A stretch of 64,000 nucleotides of DNA, from assembly GCA_001029295.1 (NCBI GenBank), contig LDXJ01000054.1, positions 51,747 through 115,746 on the forward strand, in the 5' to 3' direction. This document shows positions 8,280-17,426 of this stretch, in pieces. Below the pieces are notes generated by a model, which saw only the letters and a list, made by a program, of their open reading frames with translations, ran no database searches and was not told where the DNA came from. How positions within the stretch are numbered: position 1 is the stretch's first letter; each line of letters begins with the position of its first letter. The stretch comes from Peptococcaceae bacterium CEB3 (GTDB lineage Bacteria > Bacillota > Desulfitobacteriia > Desulfitobacteriales > Desulfitobacteriaceae). Position numbers and translations under genes: made by a program.

Positions 8280-8672
8280 ATGGAACAACTCACAGAGCAA
8301 TTTCAAGAAACGGTTAGGTCCCTTCTCATTCGCCATCAAAGTATTTTGGATGTCCTCTCCAAAGGGCAGGAAGCGTCCGCCCGAGTCAACCGAGCCGTCG
8401 TCAAGTCCGTCACCAGTTGCGGCTGTCTGGCCGTGGAAGCCCATAAAAAGCGAATTCCGGAAGACGCTTCTGTTTACGATCTTAAACTTTTGCTGGACAG
8501 CAACCTGCAAGGAGAACTTTGCGCCAACTGCAGGGACACGATCCAGGCGGAACTTGGGAAACAGCTTTTTTATATCGCGGCTCTTGCCAACACCCTGGGC
8601 ATCTCCCTGGAAGACGTCCTAAAGGGGGAGATCAATAAACTCTCGACCCTCACCATCTTTAACATGACGTGA
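8280..8672 (+). CDS. Conserved helical protein with four cysteines, MazG-like C-terminus
   Basis: 130 aa, ATG at 8280 preceded by AAAGGAGTGAGG. The protein is largely helical. Two Cys pairs are visible: SCGCLAVEA at about 42-49 and LCANCRD at about 80-86, suggesting metal binding. The C-terminal ELGKQLFYIAALANTLGISL resembles the last helices of MazG-type pyrophosphohydrolases, but the EExxE catalytic motif is absent, so enzymatic activity is not claimed. I recall homologues at this place between carD and radA in Peptococcaceae. Function unknown. Confidence 0.75.
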   Translation: MEQLTEQFQETVRSLLIRHQSILDVLSKGQEASARVNRAVVKSVTSCGCLAVEAHKKRIPEDASVYDLKLLLDSNLQGELCANCRDTIQAELGKQLFYIAALANTLGISLEDVLKGEINKLSTLTIFNMT

Positions 8673-8755
8673 CCCAAAAACAACCAAACCCGGACCCCTC
8701 TTGACGTCAAAGCATGACGTAAACTCAGACTGGATTTGACATGGGCTGTCCGCGC

Positions 8756-10123
8756 TCAGGCTCTGAATACTTCGGCAATGACTTCCCGCAAGGTGTTCCG
8801 TTGGAACACTTCGACCCGATCGAATTTCAAAGATGGTTTGATACCGTCCCGCGCAATATACACCCGTTCGAAACCCATACGGTCAAGCTCCCGGATCCTC
8901 CCTTCCAGAGCAGGGACTTTTTTCAGTTCTCCCGTAAGGCCCACATCGGCGATGAACACGCAGTCCGGGGGAATGGGGATATTTTTGACGGAAGAAACAA
9001 TGCTCATGATGGTGGCTAAATTAACCGCCTGCTCCCTAAACAGCAACCCCCCTGTCGTCTTGATGACGACATTTTTGTTATAAAGGTCGAGCCCGCCTCT
9101 TTGTTCGAGAACCGAAACCAAGGTGTTCAACTGGTCACGGCGCAAACACTCCCCGATTCGGGCCGGGTAGGGGGTAAAAGAATTCGAAACCAGGCTCTCG
9201 ATCTCGACAATGATCGGCCGGGTTCCTTCTTTGATCACTGTCAGTGCGCTGCCGCAAACCTCCCCTCCCTCCGTACGTCCCGTCATGAAGAACTCCGACG
9301 GGTTGTCAAGGGAGCGCATTCCTTCGTCTGTCATCGAGAAGAAACCCATTTCACCCGTACTGCCAAATCTGTTTTTGGAACACCACGCTTCCCGCAATTC
9401 CTCCCCGCTTTCCCCCGTCAGGATGAGAACGGTGTCCACCAAGTGTTCCAAGGCCCTGAGTCCGGCGATCTCGTCTTCCTTGGTCATCTGTCCCACTATG
9501 ATGACGGCCCTTGGCCGCTCACCGCCCTTGGCCAGCCGAACCAGTTCATTCGCGCATTCCATCGTCTGGATCGGTGAACCGGGCCGGGAGTTATAGGCTT
9601 CCAAGGCAAAAGTCTGGATGCTGTCTATGACCACCAAGTCCGGATCTGCCTTCTTGACCACGGCGAGGACATTGTCCATGCCGGTATCGGCCAGAACCCA
9701 TATGTTTCCGGCTTGCCTGTTGCCGAGAATGCGGTCCGCCCGGCCTTTAATCTGGCTGTCGCTTTCTTCGGCCGAGGCGTAGAGAACCTTGTACCCTTGA
9801 GCCGCCACGTCGGCGGCCACTTGCAAAAGCAAAGTTGATTTTCCCGCTCCGGGCTTAGCCGTGAGTATCGTCACCGAATCCCGGACAATGCCACCCCCCA
9901 AAACCCGGTTGAACTCTTCCATATGTGTAACAATTCGCTCGTTCGTGCCGGAGCTGAGCTCCGACAGCCTTCTCGGACTCTTGGCATCCTTAGCCTCTTT
10001 GTTGTTTTCCCGCGGGAGACTTTGCACCAGCGTGTTCCAGGCATCGCATCCCGGACACTTTCCCGCCCATTTGGGGCTTTCGTAACCACAGCGAGAACAG
10101 CGGAAAACGGCTTTTGTCTTCAC
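8756..10123 (-). CDS. radA: DNA repair protein RadA
   Basis: 455 aa, GTG start at 10123 with AGGAAAGGTG upstream. RadA is a RecA-like helicase that extends heteroduplex during recombinational repair. An N-terminal zinc finger (C9, C12, C23, C26), the RecA-fold ATPase with AKPGAGKST at 89-97, the RadA-specific KNRFG motif (CSKNRFGSTGE) and a C-terminal Lon-like domain are all visible. The first Gly of the Walker A is Ala here (usual form GEPGIGKST), although Gly-Lys-Ser/Thr is intact. The gene is last in the ctsR-mcsA-mcsB-clpC-radA order but is separated from clpC by a strong terminator, so it needs its own promoter. Confidence 0.95.
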   Translation of the reverse strand: MKTKAVFRCSRCGYESPKWAGKCPGCDAWNTLVQSLPRENNKEAKDAKSPRRLSELSSGTNERIVTHMEEFNRVLGGGIVRDSVTILTAKPGAGKSTLLLQVAADVAAQGYKVLYASAEESDSQIKGRADRILGNRQAGNIWVLADTGMDNVLAVVKKADPDLVVIDSIQTFALEAYNSRPGSPIQTMECANELVRLAKGGERPRAVIIVGQMTKEDEIAGLRALEHLVDTVLILTGESGEELREAWCSKNRFGSTGEMGFFSMTDEGMRSLDNPSEFFMTGRTEGGEVCGSALTVIKEGTRPIIVEIESLVSNSFTPYPARIGECLRRDQLNTLVSVLEQRGGLDLYNKNVVIKTTGGLLFREQAVNLATIMSIVSSVKNIPIPPDCVFIADVGLTGELKKVPALEGRIRELDRMGFERVYIARDGIKPSLKFDRVEVFQRNTLREVIAEVFRA

Positions 10124-10168
10124 ACTAACACACCTTTCCTACAAGTCCAGACAACGGTCTTTTGGGCT

Positions 10169-10231
10169 GGGCAACTTAGCAAAGGCAAGAACACCTGCCC
10201 TTCAGGGGCGAAGCAGAAAGCGAAGTTGCCC
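10169..10231 (-). other. Inverted repeat in radA leader
   Basis: GGGCAACTT (10169-10177) and AAGTTGCCC (10223-10231) form a 9-bp stem enclosing a smaller CCTG/CAGG hairpin. It lies between the clpC terminator and the radA start and would fold in the radA 5' UTR. Role unknown. Confidence 0.4.
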
Positions 10232-10272
10232 TTATACACCCCAGGATTTTATCAACGCTCCGCCTGTACACC

Positions 10273-10308
10273 AAAAAAGAGGGAGTTCTTGTTCCGAGAA
10301 CTCCCTTT
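10273..10308 (-). terminator. Rho-independent terminator after clpC
   Basis: AGGGAGTTCT/AGAACTCCCT stem with a 7-nt loop (10280-10306) followed on the minus strand by TTTTTT (10273-10278), 43 bp after the clpC stop. Confidence 0.85.
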
Positions 10309-10350
10309 GATTCGCGTTACAGGCTGTCGAGTCTTCTCGCCTCAAACCCC

Positions 10351-12798
10351 TTAAATCTTTGCGAAGCGAACCTTTCCGTCTTCGCCCTTCGCCGCGATCT
10401 TGTCACCGGCCTTAAAGGTCCCTTCCAAAATCTTCTCGGACAGTTCATCTTCGACCAGGCGCTGGATAGCCCGCCGCAAAGGCCGGGCGCCGAAAGTCGG
10501 GTCGTTGCCTTCCTTGGCGATGATCTCCAAAGCGCTCTGTTCCACATTGAGCTCAAACCCTTGTTCCTTCAAACGCTTGTTTACGTCCCGCATGAGTATG
10601 CCGGCGACCTGCAGAAGGGCCTCCGCCGGCAGGGAATGAAAGACCACGATTTCGTCCACTCGGTTGAGAAATTCCGGCCGAAACGTCCGCTTCAGTTCCT
10701 CCATGACCCGCGCGCTCATGTTCTTGTACTCGGTCGCCTCGTCCCGGTGAGCGGCAAAACCTAAGGCCTCTTTGCGCAGGAAGGCTGCGCCCACGTTGGA
10801 AGTCATGATGACGACGGAATTGCGAAAATCCACCGTCCTTCCCTTGGTATCCGTTAACCTGCCGTCTTCAAGGACCTGGAGCAGGATATTGAAAACCTCG
10901 GGGTGAGCCTTTTCCATTTCATCCAACAAGATGACGCTGTAGGGCTTGCGCCGCACGGCGTCCGTGAGCTGACCGCCCTCGTCGTGCCCGATGTAACCCG
11001 GAGGCGCCCCCACCAAACGCGATACGGTATGTTTCTCCATGTATTCGGACATATCGATCCTCACCATGGCCTCCTCATCGCCAAAAAGCGCTTCGGCCAA
11101 AGTCCGCGCCAGTTCCGTCTTCCCTACCCCGGTTGGCCCCAAGAAAATGAAGGAACCAATAGGTCGGCGGGGGTCTTTTAACCCTGCCCTGGCCCGACGC
11201 ACGGCCCGCGCCACCGCGGCCACGGCTTCGTCCTGCCCGATCACCCTCTTGTGCAGCGTATCCTCCAGATGCAGAAGACGTTCGCTTTCTTCCTGGGCCA
11301 GCTTCTTCACGGGGATACCCGTCCAGCTGGCGACAATTTGGGCGATATCGTCCGCCGTAACCATCGATTTTTCTACGTCCCGTTTGCTTTCCCAATTCGC
11401 CCGCTGTTCGTTCACCTGCTCACGCAGTTTGTGTTCCTGGTCCCGAATCTGAGCCGCTTTCTCGAACTCCTGGCTCAGGACGGCGGCCTCTTTTTCCTTC
11501 TTGAGTCGTTCGATCTCCTCTTCCAGCTTTTTTAAGTCCGGAGGTGCGACAAAAGCGGCGAGGTGAACGCGGGAAGCCGCCTCATCCACCAAATCGATGG
11601 CTTTGTCCGGCAGGAAACGGTCGGAAATGTAACGGTCGGAGAGGCGCACCGCCGCTTCCAGGGCCTCGTCCGTAATTTCCACCCGGTGATGAGCCTCGTA
11701 GCGATCCCTCAGCCCCTTGAGGATAGCAATCCCTTCTTCAATCGTCGGCTCTCCCACTTGAATCGGCTGAAAGCGCCTTTCCAGCGCGGAATCCTTCTCG
11801 ATGTATTTCCGGTACTCATCCATAGTCGTCGCTCCCACGCACTGAAGCTCACCCCTGGCCAAGGCCGGTTTGAGAATATTGGCGGCGTCAATGGCCCCTT
11901 CGGCTGCGCCCGCTCCGATCAAAGTATGAAGTTCGTCGATAAAGAGGATAACGTTGCCGTCGGTTCGGATCTCCTCCATGACCTTTTTCAGACGCTCCTC
12001 AAATTCACCCCGGTATTTACTTCCCGCCACCACCGCTGAAAGGTCAAGGGTGACAACTCGTTTGTTGCTCAGAATCTCGGGCACCTTGTTGCGGACGATC
12101 AACTGGGCCAGCCCCTCGGCAATCGCCGTTTTCCCCACTCCCGGATCTCCTATCAAGACCGGATTGTTCTTGGTCCGGCGACTCAAAACCTGAATGACGC
12201 GTTCGATTTCTTTCTCCCGGCCAACCACCGGATCTAAACGCCCTTCTTTGGCTTGAACCGTTAAATCGCGCCCAAAGTCGTTCAGCGTCGGCGTATTCCC
12301 GTACGGCGAATTCTTACCGGAAACTCCGATCGGGGCCGTCGCCCCCTGCATCATGTTGTCGTCCGGTTCGCCCCCCAAAAGGTTGACGACCTGTTTCCAG
12401 ATTCTGTCCGGGTTGACGCCCAGATTGGCCAGGACCCGGGCCGCAATTCCTTCGCCTTCCATAATGAGCCCGAAAAGCAGGTGTTCCGTCCCTACGTAGT
12501 TGACCCCTTGGCGCTGAGCCGCCTCGTTGGCCAGCTCCAGAACCCGCTTCACCCGCGGCGTGAAGGCGACCTGTCCCGATAAGGGCTCTCCCGTACCCAC
12601 CAACTGTTCAATCTGCGAACGGATCTTCTCGGGATCCACCCCTGTGGCCACCAGGGCCTTGGCGGCAATTCCGTCCCCCTCACGCACAAGTCCGAGCAGG
12701 AGGTGTTCCGTACCCACGACTTGATGACCCATGCGTTTCGCTTCGTCCTGGGCCAAACCCAGGACTTTCTGCGCTTTTTCCGTAAAATGGCCTTGCAT
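10351..12798 (-). CDS. clpC: ATP-dependent Clp protease ATP-binding subunit ClpC
   Basis: 815 aa Hsp100 unfoldase that feeds substrates to ClpP. Two Clp_N repeats (1-140) precede AAA+ domain 1 (GDPGVGKTA at 217-225; [14 protein letters not shown]), the UVR/coiled-coil middle domain ([20 protein letters not shown] and onward, about 430-480) typical of ClpC rather than ClpA, and AAA+ domain 2 ([21 protein letters not shown]). The length is normal for ClpC. It is the fourth gene of the ctsR operon and is expected to be repressed by CtsR and helped by McsB-phosphoarginine tagging (family knowledge). A terminator follows. Confidence 0.97.
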   Translation of the reverse strand: MQGHFTEKAQKVLGLAQDEAKRMGHQVVGTEHLLLGLVREGDGIAAKALVATGVDPEKIRSQIEQLVGTGEPLSGQVAFTPRVKRVLELANEAAQRQGVNYVGTEHLLFGLIMEGEGIAARVLANLGVNPDRIWKQVVNLLGGEPDDNMMQGATAPIGVSGKNSPYGNTPTLNDFGRDLTVQAKEGRLDPVVGREKEIERVIQVLSRRTKNNPVLIGDPGVGKTAIAEGLAQLIVRNKVPEILSNKRVVTLDLSAVVAGSKYRGEFEERLKKVMEEIRTDGNVILFIDELHTLIGAGAAEGAIDAANILKPALARGELQCVGATTMDEYRKYIEKDSALERRFQPIQVGEPTIEEGIAILKGLRDRYEAHHRVEITDEALEAAVRLSDRYISDRFLPDKAIDLVDEAASRVHLAAFVAPPDLKKLEEEIERLKKEKEAAVLSQEFEKAAQIRDQEHKLREQVNEQRANWESKRDVEKSMVTADDIAQIVASWTGIPVKKLAQEESERLLHLEDTLHKRVIGQDEAVAAVARAVRRARAGLKDPRRPIGSFIFLGPTGVGKTELARTLAEALFGDEEAMVRIDMSEYMEKHTVSRLVGAPPGYIGHDEGGQLTDAVRRKPYSVILLDEMEKAHPEVFNILLQVLEDGRLTDTKGRTVDFRNSVVIMTSNVGAAFLRKEALGFAAHRDEATEYKNMSARVMEELKRTFRPEFLNRVDEIVVFHSLPAEALLQVAGILMRDVNKRLKEQGFELNVEQSALEIIAKEGNDPTFGARPLRRAIQRLVEDELSEKILEGTFKAGDKIAAKGEDGKVRFAKI

Positions 12799-12834
12799 AA
12801 CAATACTCCTTTCTTAAAATGTTGTTCAACGCTC

Positions 12835-13893
12835 TTAAGAATCGGCCTGAGGCACAAAAGCCTCCCGGATGAATTTCGCCCGCTCTGCTTCCCGTTGACC
12901 CGCATCCAGCTCTTGGTTCAGAACATACTGCAGACAGCCCGGATGAGATTCAACCAGTAGGGCGGCAAATGTTCTCTGCGGCTTGGGCAGAATTGCCATG
13001 TCCACTCCCAGCCGATCATGTGAGAGAAGATGCATAGCATCCTCTGAAGTGAGAAGGCGCGCCTTTTCCAATGTTCCCCTGGCCCGCCAGACTTTATCCT
13101 CCAAAGCCAACAGGGCGTGTTCCCGCAAAGCCGCTCTGGCCTGAAGTTCGTGCTCAACGATTTGCCCGGTGACCGCCCCCAAATGAGCCAAAATATCCGC
13201 CTCACTCTTGCCTAAGGTGATTTGGTTGGAAAGTTGAAAAATGTGGCCGAAAGCCTGGGAACCCTCGCCGTACAACCCCCGTACGGCCAGCCCCAAAGGT
13301 GCCAGAGCACCGAGAACTTGCTGGATTCGGTTGGTCATGGCCAAGGCCGGAAGATGCACCATCACGGAAGCCCGTAAACCGGTTCCGACATTGGTCGGAC
13401 AGGCGGTCAAATATCCTTGCGCCTCCCGATAGGCGTAATCCAGGTGTTCTTCCAGACCGTCGTCAAGGACATCGGCCAAGCGAAAAGTCTCTTCCAGTTG
13501 GTTTCCGGGAAGAAGGATCTGAAGCCGTATGTGGTCCTCTTCGTTGACCATTACGGCGACCCGATGGTCCGCGGCCAGCGCCACCCCCCGTCCGGCAGGG
13601 CTGTTAACCAAGGCCGGACTGATCAAATGCTTTTCCGTCAAAACCTGCCGTTCGATCGGCGTTAAATCGCCGAGCGACAGGTAGGTCAGTTTTTCTCCCT
13701 CTACCGCCACTGTTTCCAAGGCCCGGACCAGCCTTTCTTCCACCTTTTGGGCTTGTTCAGCCGACAAGACGTGAGGAAACGGCATATCTTCAAGATTCCG
13801 GGCCAAACGGATCCGGCTGCTCAGGACAACCCTTGATCGATCTGTTTCCTCCATCCAGGCACTGCGCCGCAAAAGAAGATCCTTGCGCTCCAT
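12835..13893 (-). CDS. mcsB: Protein arginine kinase McsB
   Basis: 352 aa, ATG at 13893, 4 bp after the mcsA stop. McsB is a phosphagen-kinase-fold enzyme that phosphorylates arginines on proteins and so marks them for ClpCP; it also inactivates CtsR. VVLSSRIRLARNLEDMPFP at the N-terminus and CPTNVGTGLRASVMVHLPA are the family signatures, and the C-terminal LLVESHPGCLQYV is intact. Length is normal. It works with McsA as activator. Confidence 0.95.
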   Translation of the reverse strand: MERKDLLLRRSAWMEETDRSRVVLSSRIRLARNLEDMPFPHVLSAEQAQKVEERLVRALETVAVEGEKLTYLSLGDLTPIERQVLTEKHLISPALVNSPAGRGVALAADHRVAVMVNEEDHIRLQILLPGNQLEETFRLADVLDDGLEEHLDYAYREAQGYLTACPTNVGTGLRASVMVHLPALAMTNRIQQVLGALAPLGLAVRGLYGEGSQAFGHIFQLSNQITLGKSEADILAHLGAVTGQIVEHELQARAALREHALLALEDKVWRARGTLEKARLLTSEDAMHLLSHDRLGVDMAILPKPQRTFAALLVESHPGCLQYVLNQELDAGQREAERAKFIREAFVPQADS

Positions 13894-13897
13894 CTCC

Positions 13898-14398
13898 TCA
13901 CCCCCCCGTACCTTGTTCCAACTGACGGATCCGATCGCGTGCAATTGCGGCCTCCTCAAACTTTTCCTCCCTAATCAAGACTTGCAAGTCATCCTTTAAC
14001 CGTTTCAACTCGACTTTGCCTTTGAGGACCGCTCCTTTCCGCCCTGGAATCTTACCCACATGTTGTCCCCCGCCGTGAATACGCCGGACAAGAGACTCTA
14101 TCTGCGGACCGAAGGTTTCGTAACAAACACTGCAGCCCAACTTTCCCGCTCGCGTTATTTGGGAAAACGTCATCCCGCAGCGCGGACAAGCTTGTTCCTG
14201 CTGGGGCGCCGACTCCGAACTGAAGCCAAAAAGGGCCTGAAGGAAATCCGGCACGATGAGCCCCGGCTGAAACATAAAATTCGCTTCCTGCACCTTTTTT
14301 GCGCACTGTTCACAAAGGTAAAGGTTCTGGGTTTGCCCGTTCACAGTTTTGGCAATATGCACGTTCGCTTCACGCTCGTGGCAGTTTTGGCAAAGCAT
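13898..14398 (-). CDS. mcsA: McsA, activator of McsB
   Basis: 166 aa with four CxxC pairs: MLCQNCHE, LCEQCAKK, CPRCGMTF and CSVCYETF, forming zinc sites. A C-terminal UVR motif (LKDDLQVLIREEKFEEAAIA) follows. McsA stimulates the arginine kinase and links it to ClpC. It lies between ctsR and mcsB in the usual order. Confidence 0.93.
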   Translation of the reverse strand: MLCQNCHEREANVHIAKTVNGQTQNLYLCEQCAKKVQEANFMFQPGLIVPDFLQALFGFSSESAPQQEQACPRCGMTFSQITRAGKLGCSVCYETFGPQIESLVRRIHGGGQHVGKIPGRKGAVLKGKVELKRLKDDLQVLIREEKFEEAAIARDRIRQLEQGTGG

Positions 14399-14448
14399 CG
14401 CTGTCCCCCCTTTTCTTCCTTTCTTCCTTTCTTCACCCCCCGCAGCCC

Positions 14449-14919
14449 TTACTGAAGATCTTCGCGGCAGAGGGTCGTAATGATTCGTTTCATCAGCCGG
14501 GCCCGCAGGGTGTTTTCTTCAGGGCCCCGGCCCCCCAAAGCCTCCCGGGACAAAACGCTTTTGATAATGGCCGCTTCCCGGGCCGTGAGGATCTCTTCAT
14601 CATAAAGGCGCGCCAGCAAACTGTTAGCCCGCTCCTGGGACACAGAGTCCCCTATCAGCTGGCCCATCACTTCATGGAGAAGCCCGTCCGCAGCGACTTC
14701 CAAACGAACAATCCGCAAGTACCCTCCCCCACCCCGGCGGCTCTCAACCAAATAGCCGCGTTCGACCGTGAAGCGTGTATCCAAAACATAATTAATTTGA
14801 GAGGGGGCACAAGCAAAAGCCTCCGCCAGGATACCGCGCTGCAGGACGACATATCCCTCTTCCGCCCGGGCCATGGCTTCTTTAATATATTGTTCTATCC
14901 GATCCGCCAAATTCCCCAT
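14449..14919 (-). CDS. ctsR: CtsR heat-shock repressor
   Basis: 156 aa. CtsR is a dimeric winged-helix repressor of clp genes whose glycine-rich wing loop senses heat. The HTH (ACAPSQINYVLDTRFTVERG) and the wing with SRRGGGGYLRI are visible, and the C-terminal helical domain (LLARLYDEEILTAREAAIIK) is intact. First gene of the operon. Four GGTCA direct repeats lie between the promoter and the ATG, so autoregulation is expected. Confidence 0.96.
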   Translation of the reverse strand: MGNLADRIEQYIKEAMARAEEGYVVLQRGILAEAFACAPSQINYVLDTRFTVERGYLVESRRGGGGYLRIVRLEVAADGLLHEVMGQLIGDSVSQERANSLLARLYDEEILTAREAAIIKSVLSREALGGRGPEENTLRARLMKRIITTLCREDLQ

Positions 14920-14924
14920 AAATT

Positions 14925-14959
14925 AATGACCTTCTTTGACCTTATGACCTTCTCTGACC
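14925..14959 (-). promoter_or_regulatory. Tandem CtsR operators
   Basis: Reading the minus strand, GGTCA occurs at 14959, 14949, 14941 and 14931 with 10, 8 and 10-bp steps, giving two heptamer-type direct-repeat CtsR boxes (GGTCAGAGAAGGTCATA and GGTCAAAGAAGGTCATT). The second overlaps the ribosome-binding region of ctsR. Confidence 0.88.
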
Positions 14960-14967
14960 TTACGTAT

Positions 14968-14996
14968 ATCATACCCAACTTCTCGTATTTTGCCAA
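14968..14996 (-). promoter_or_regulatory. ctsR operon promoter
   Basis: Minus-strand TTGGCA (14991-14996), 17-bp spacer, TATGAT (14968-14973), directly before the CtsR boxes. Confidence 0.75.
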
Positions 14997-15054
14997 CCTT
15001 TTTCGCAAAAAATATCCCTTCAATGGAAAAAAGGCACTTCGGCAAAAGGGCACT

Positions 15055-15387
15055 TCAGCTCAGCAAGGCGAAATACAACCAGGAGCCTACGGTTAAAACC
15101 GCAATGACCGTCAGCAGGACGGTCACGTCCCGGGCGCCCCGTTCCTCCGCCCGGAAATCGGCCTCCGAAGACCGCTCCGCCGGACGGGCAATATGTTCGA
15201 GGGCCCATGCCCGCACGCCCGCGCCACCCCCGGAGCGCGGCCTGACCCGCGGCTCCCCCAGCCGGCGAATCCTTGGCGTATCCCGCACTCCCGCCGTACG
15301 GGGAACCACATCCGACCACGACATTTTTCCCCGCAGCAGACTGTCAATCTCCTCTTCCCCCAACCAAATTTCCTTCTCTCCGCCCAT
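15055..15387 (-). CDS. Hypothetical tail-anchored small membrane protein
   Basis: 110 aa, ATG at 15387 with GGAGG 7 nt upstream. The N-terminus is acidic (GEKEIWLGEEEIDSLLRGK), the middle is Arg/Gly-rich, and residues about 88-110 (VTVLLTVIAVLTVGSWLYFA) form one membrane segment at the extreme C-terminus. I do not recognise a family. Other frames of this GC-rich stretch are also open, so existence rests on the ribosome-binding site and membrane anchor. It lies between uspA and ctsR. Confidence 0.5.
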   Translation of the reverse strand: MGGEKEIWLGEEEIDSLLRGKMSWSDVVPRTAGVRDTPRIRRLGEPRVRPRSGGGAGVRAWALEHIARPAERSSEADFRAEERGARDVTVLLTVIAVLTVGSWLYFALLS

Positions 15388-15462
15388 GCCGCCACCTCCG
15401 CGAATCGGTTCTTCTTGATGCCGCCGGATTCCGCCCTGCCTGTCAACTGTTTATTTCGCGGT

Positions 15463-15496
15463 GCAAAAAGGAAATCCCTGCCTTCGTGGCAGGGAC
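15463..15496 (-). terminator. Terminator after uspA
   Basis: TCCCTGCC (15475-15482)/GGCAGGGA (15488-15495) stem with a 5-nt loop. The minus strand continues with TTTCCTTTTTG (T5 at 15465-15469), about 50 bp past the uspA stop. Confidence 0.7.
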
Positions 15497-15546
15497 TTTT
15501 ACCATATTCGCAGCCTCAAAAGGGATTGTGCGGCTGCCTTGGGAAG

Positions 15547-15975
15547 CTATTTCACGATCATGACCGGACATTTGGCGCGTTGCAGGATTCTCTGGCTGAC
15601 ACTTCCCAGCACCGAGCCGGCAATCGGCCCATATCCGTGGCTTCCCATGACAATCAGCTCCACCGGGTCGCTCTCGATCTGCTCCAGGATGGCCGTCACC
15701 GGATGTCCGGACCGTAATACTTTCGTCACCTTGACCGGCTCGGTCTCGATTCCGGTCAGAGTAGCTTCCAGCGCCAGGTCTCCATTTCGCTTCAATTCCT
15801 CTTCACTCACCGAGATGCCGTAGGCAATACTGTATCCCCAGTACGCTTGCGGGGTATAAGTAACATGCATCAACACTATTTCCGAGTCGTATTTGCGAGC
15901 GATTTCGAGCGCCGTCATCAGTGCCCGGCGCGAAAACTCGGACGCATCGGTCGGCACCAAAATCTTTTTAAACAT
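15547..15975 (-). CDS. Universal stress protein UspA family
   Basis: 142 aa from the ATG at 15975 (AAGG 8 nt upstream; a GTG three codons earlier lies inside that site). Single Usp domain with an alpha/beta HUP fold. KKILVPTDASEFSRRAL at the N-terminus and the ATP-binding GSHGYG(P)IAGSVLGSVS near residues 110-128 match the ATP-binding type (G2xG9xGS pattern). Such proteins respond to stress and growth arrest; the specific role is unknown. Transcribed alone, with its own terminator. Confidence 0.9.
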   Translation of the reverse strand: MFKKILVPTDASEFSRRALMTALEIARKYDSEIVLMHVTYTPQAYWGYSIAYGISVSEEELKRNGDLALEATLTGIETEPVKVTKVLRSGHPVTAILEQIESDPVELIVMGSHGYGPIAGSVLGSVSQRILQRAKCPVMIVK

Positions 15976-16027
15976 GGTTTTCACCTTCCCTTCTTTCCCC
16001 GCCCATTTCTGCTAATGTCGGTGTTTC

Positions 16028-17263
16028 CTATCTTAGCGCTTCATCAACCTTTTGTCCACCCGCGTCTCCATCCGTCTCGACAATTTGCAGCTCCCGGGGA
16101 GCCTTGGACAGAAAGGATGCCCCTGCACTCCCCTCAACCAAGACCGTGTCCTCTATTCCAACCACACCGACACCGGGGAAAACAAATTTCGGCTCAATGG
16201 CGATGACCATCCCCGGCACCAAGGTGTCTTTCGCACCTCGACTGATGGTAGGCAGTTCATCCAGTTCCAAGCCGACCCCATGACCGACAAAACTTACGCG
16301 GCTGTGTGCGAAGCCCATGAAATTTTCCGCATAGGGTGTATTGTCCTTGACCCAAGTCAACACTTCTTCATAAACTTGTCCCGCAACCCGCCCCGGGACG
16401 AGCAGCCGGCGCAGCCTTTCCTCGATCTCACAGGCGACCCGGTAGGCCTCGGTTAACTCCGGACTCAGACGGCCCAGGACAAACATGCGCGTTTGGTCGA
16501 TCTGATACCCGCGCACAACACTGACAGTGTCAACGATAATTGGCTCGCCCTCGGCAATCCCAGCGACCGAAGCGCCGCCCGGATGCTCGGGCGAAAGCCC
16601 CGCCCCCACAACCGGACCGTCAAAAGCCCCGGCGACAGCCGCCCTCGCTCCAGCTGTTACCGCGCCGAAATGGAATTCCGAACCAAACCCCCTGGTCCTG
16701 ACGAAGCCGCCATGACCGAGGGCCCGCGCCTTCCCCTCGAGCAACCCTTCCAACTCGAGTTCCGTCATACCGGGCCGCAAAACCCCCCGCGCGTAGATTA
16801 AGAGTTGGGGATAAATTTCCGCCGCCTCTTTGAGCCGTTCCAGCTCCCAATCGGACTTCACCGCCCTTTGATGCCGAATGGCCGCGGAAATATCCCGGAA
16901 AGCAGCCTCCGGCCATAGCCTGCGATAGCGTTCAAACTGAGACACAGGCAGAACATCGAATTCCAGGCCCAAAACATTGGGTAAAGGGTTGCCCGCCCCC
17001 GCGATAAATTCCGGCAATTTCGACAACCCGGTCAACGGCACGACCCCCCAGGAACTTTCGGCCTGCGCCCGGGCAAAATCCCGGTAGGCCAGCACGAGCG
17101 GGCGCCCGGCCTGAGGAATATAGAGGTGTACATTTTGCGCTGTCCCGCTGTAGTACAAAGTATCGGCCCGCTGCACCAGCAGGGCCCCATCGATACCCTG
17201 GGCGCGCAGATGGTCCTGTAAGCGGGCGACCCTGACCTGTAACTCAAAGCTCGGCACTTTCAT
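16028..17263 (-). CDS. M24-family Xaa-Pro aminopeptidase/dipeptidase
   Basis: 411 aa, ATG at 17263. The N-terminal creatinase-like domain (QDHLRAQGIDGALLVQRADT) is followed by a pita-bread metallopeptidase domain. The metal ligands are all identifiable: the two Asp in IIVDTVSVVRGYQIDQTRMF, His in FVGHGVGLELDELP, Glu in AIEPKFVFPG and Glu in VGIEDTVLV. The enzyme removes residues before proline or cleaves Xaa-Pro dipeptides. It lies 163 bp downstream of the selenoglutaredoxin gene on the same strand and may be cotranscribed. Confidence 0.88.
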   Translation of the reverse strand: MKVPSFELQVRVARLQDHLRAQGIDGALLVQRADTLYYSGTAQNVHLYIPQAGRPLVLAYRDFARAQAESSWGVVPLTGLSKLPEFIAGAGNPLPNVLGLEFDVLPVSQFERYRRLWPEAAFRDISAAIRHQRAVKSDWELERLKEAAEIYPQLLIYARGVLRPGMTELELEGLLEGKARALGHGGFVRTRGFGSEFHFGAVTAGARAAVAGAFDGPVVGAGLSPEHPGGASVAGIAEGEPIIVDTVSVVRGYQIDQTRMFVLGRLSPELTEAYRVACEIEERLRRLLVPGRVAGQVYEEVLTWVKDNTPYAENFMGFAHSRVSFVGHGVGLELDELPTISRGAKDTLVPGMVIAIEPKFVFPGVGVVGIEDTVLVEGSAGASFLSKAPRELQIVETDGDAGGQKVDEALR

Positions 17264-17426
17264 GACCTTTCCCCCCCAATGGAGAGGCAAAAACTCCAAC
17301 CCCAAGCGTTCGCCGGCGTGATTTTGGCACCCCGGCCGCGGCCGCAATAATTCTGTGGAACGTCAGTTCGTCCGGGATCAGTTGTTCTTACCTATCCGTT
17401 TCTCTTTTCGAGTATTGATAACAATG

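Noticed and set aside
14299..15096. 265-codon plus-strand ORF
   Set aside because: Antisense of ctsR/mcsA and runs through the CtsR operators; low-complexity product.
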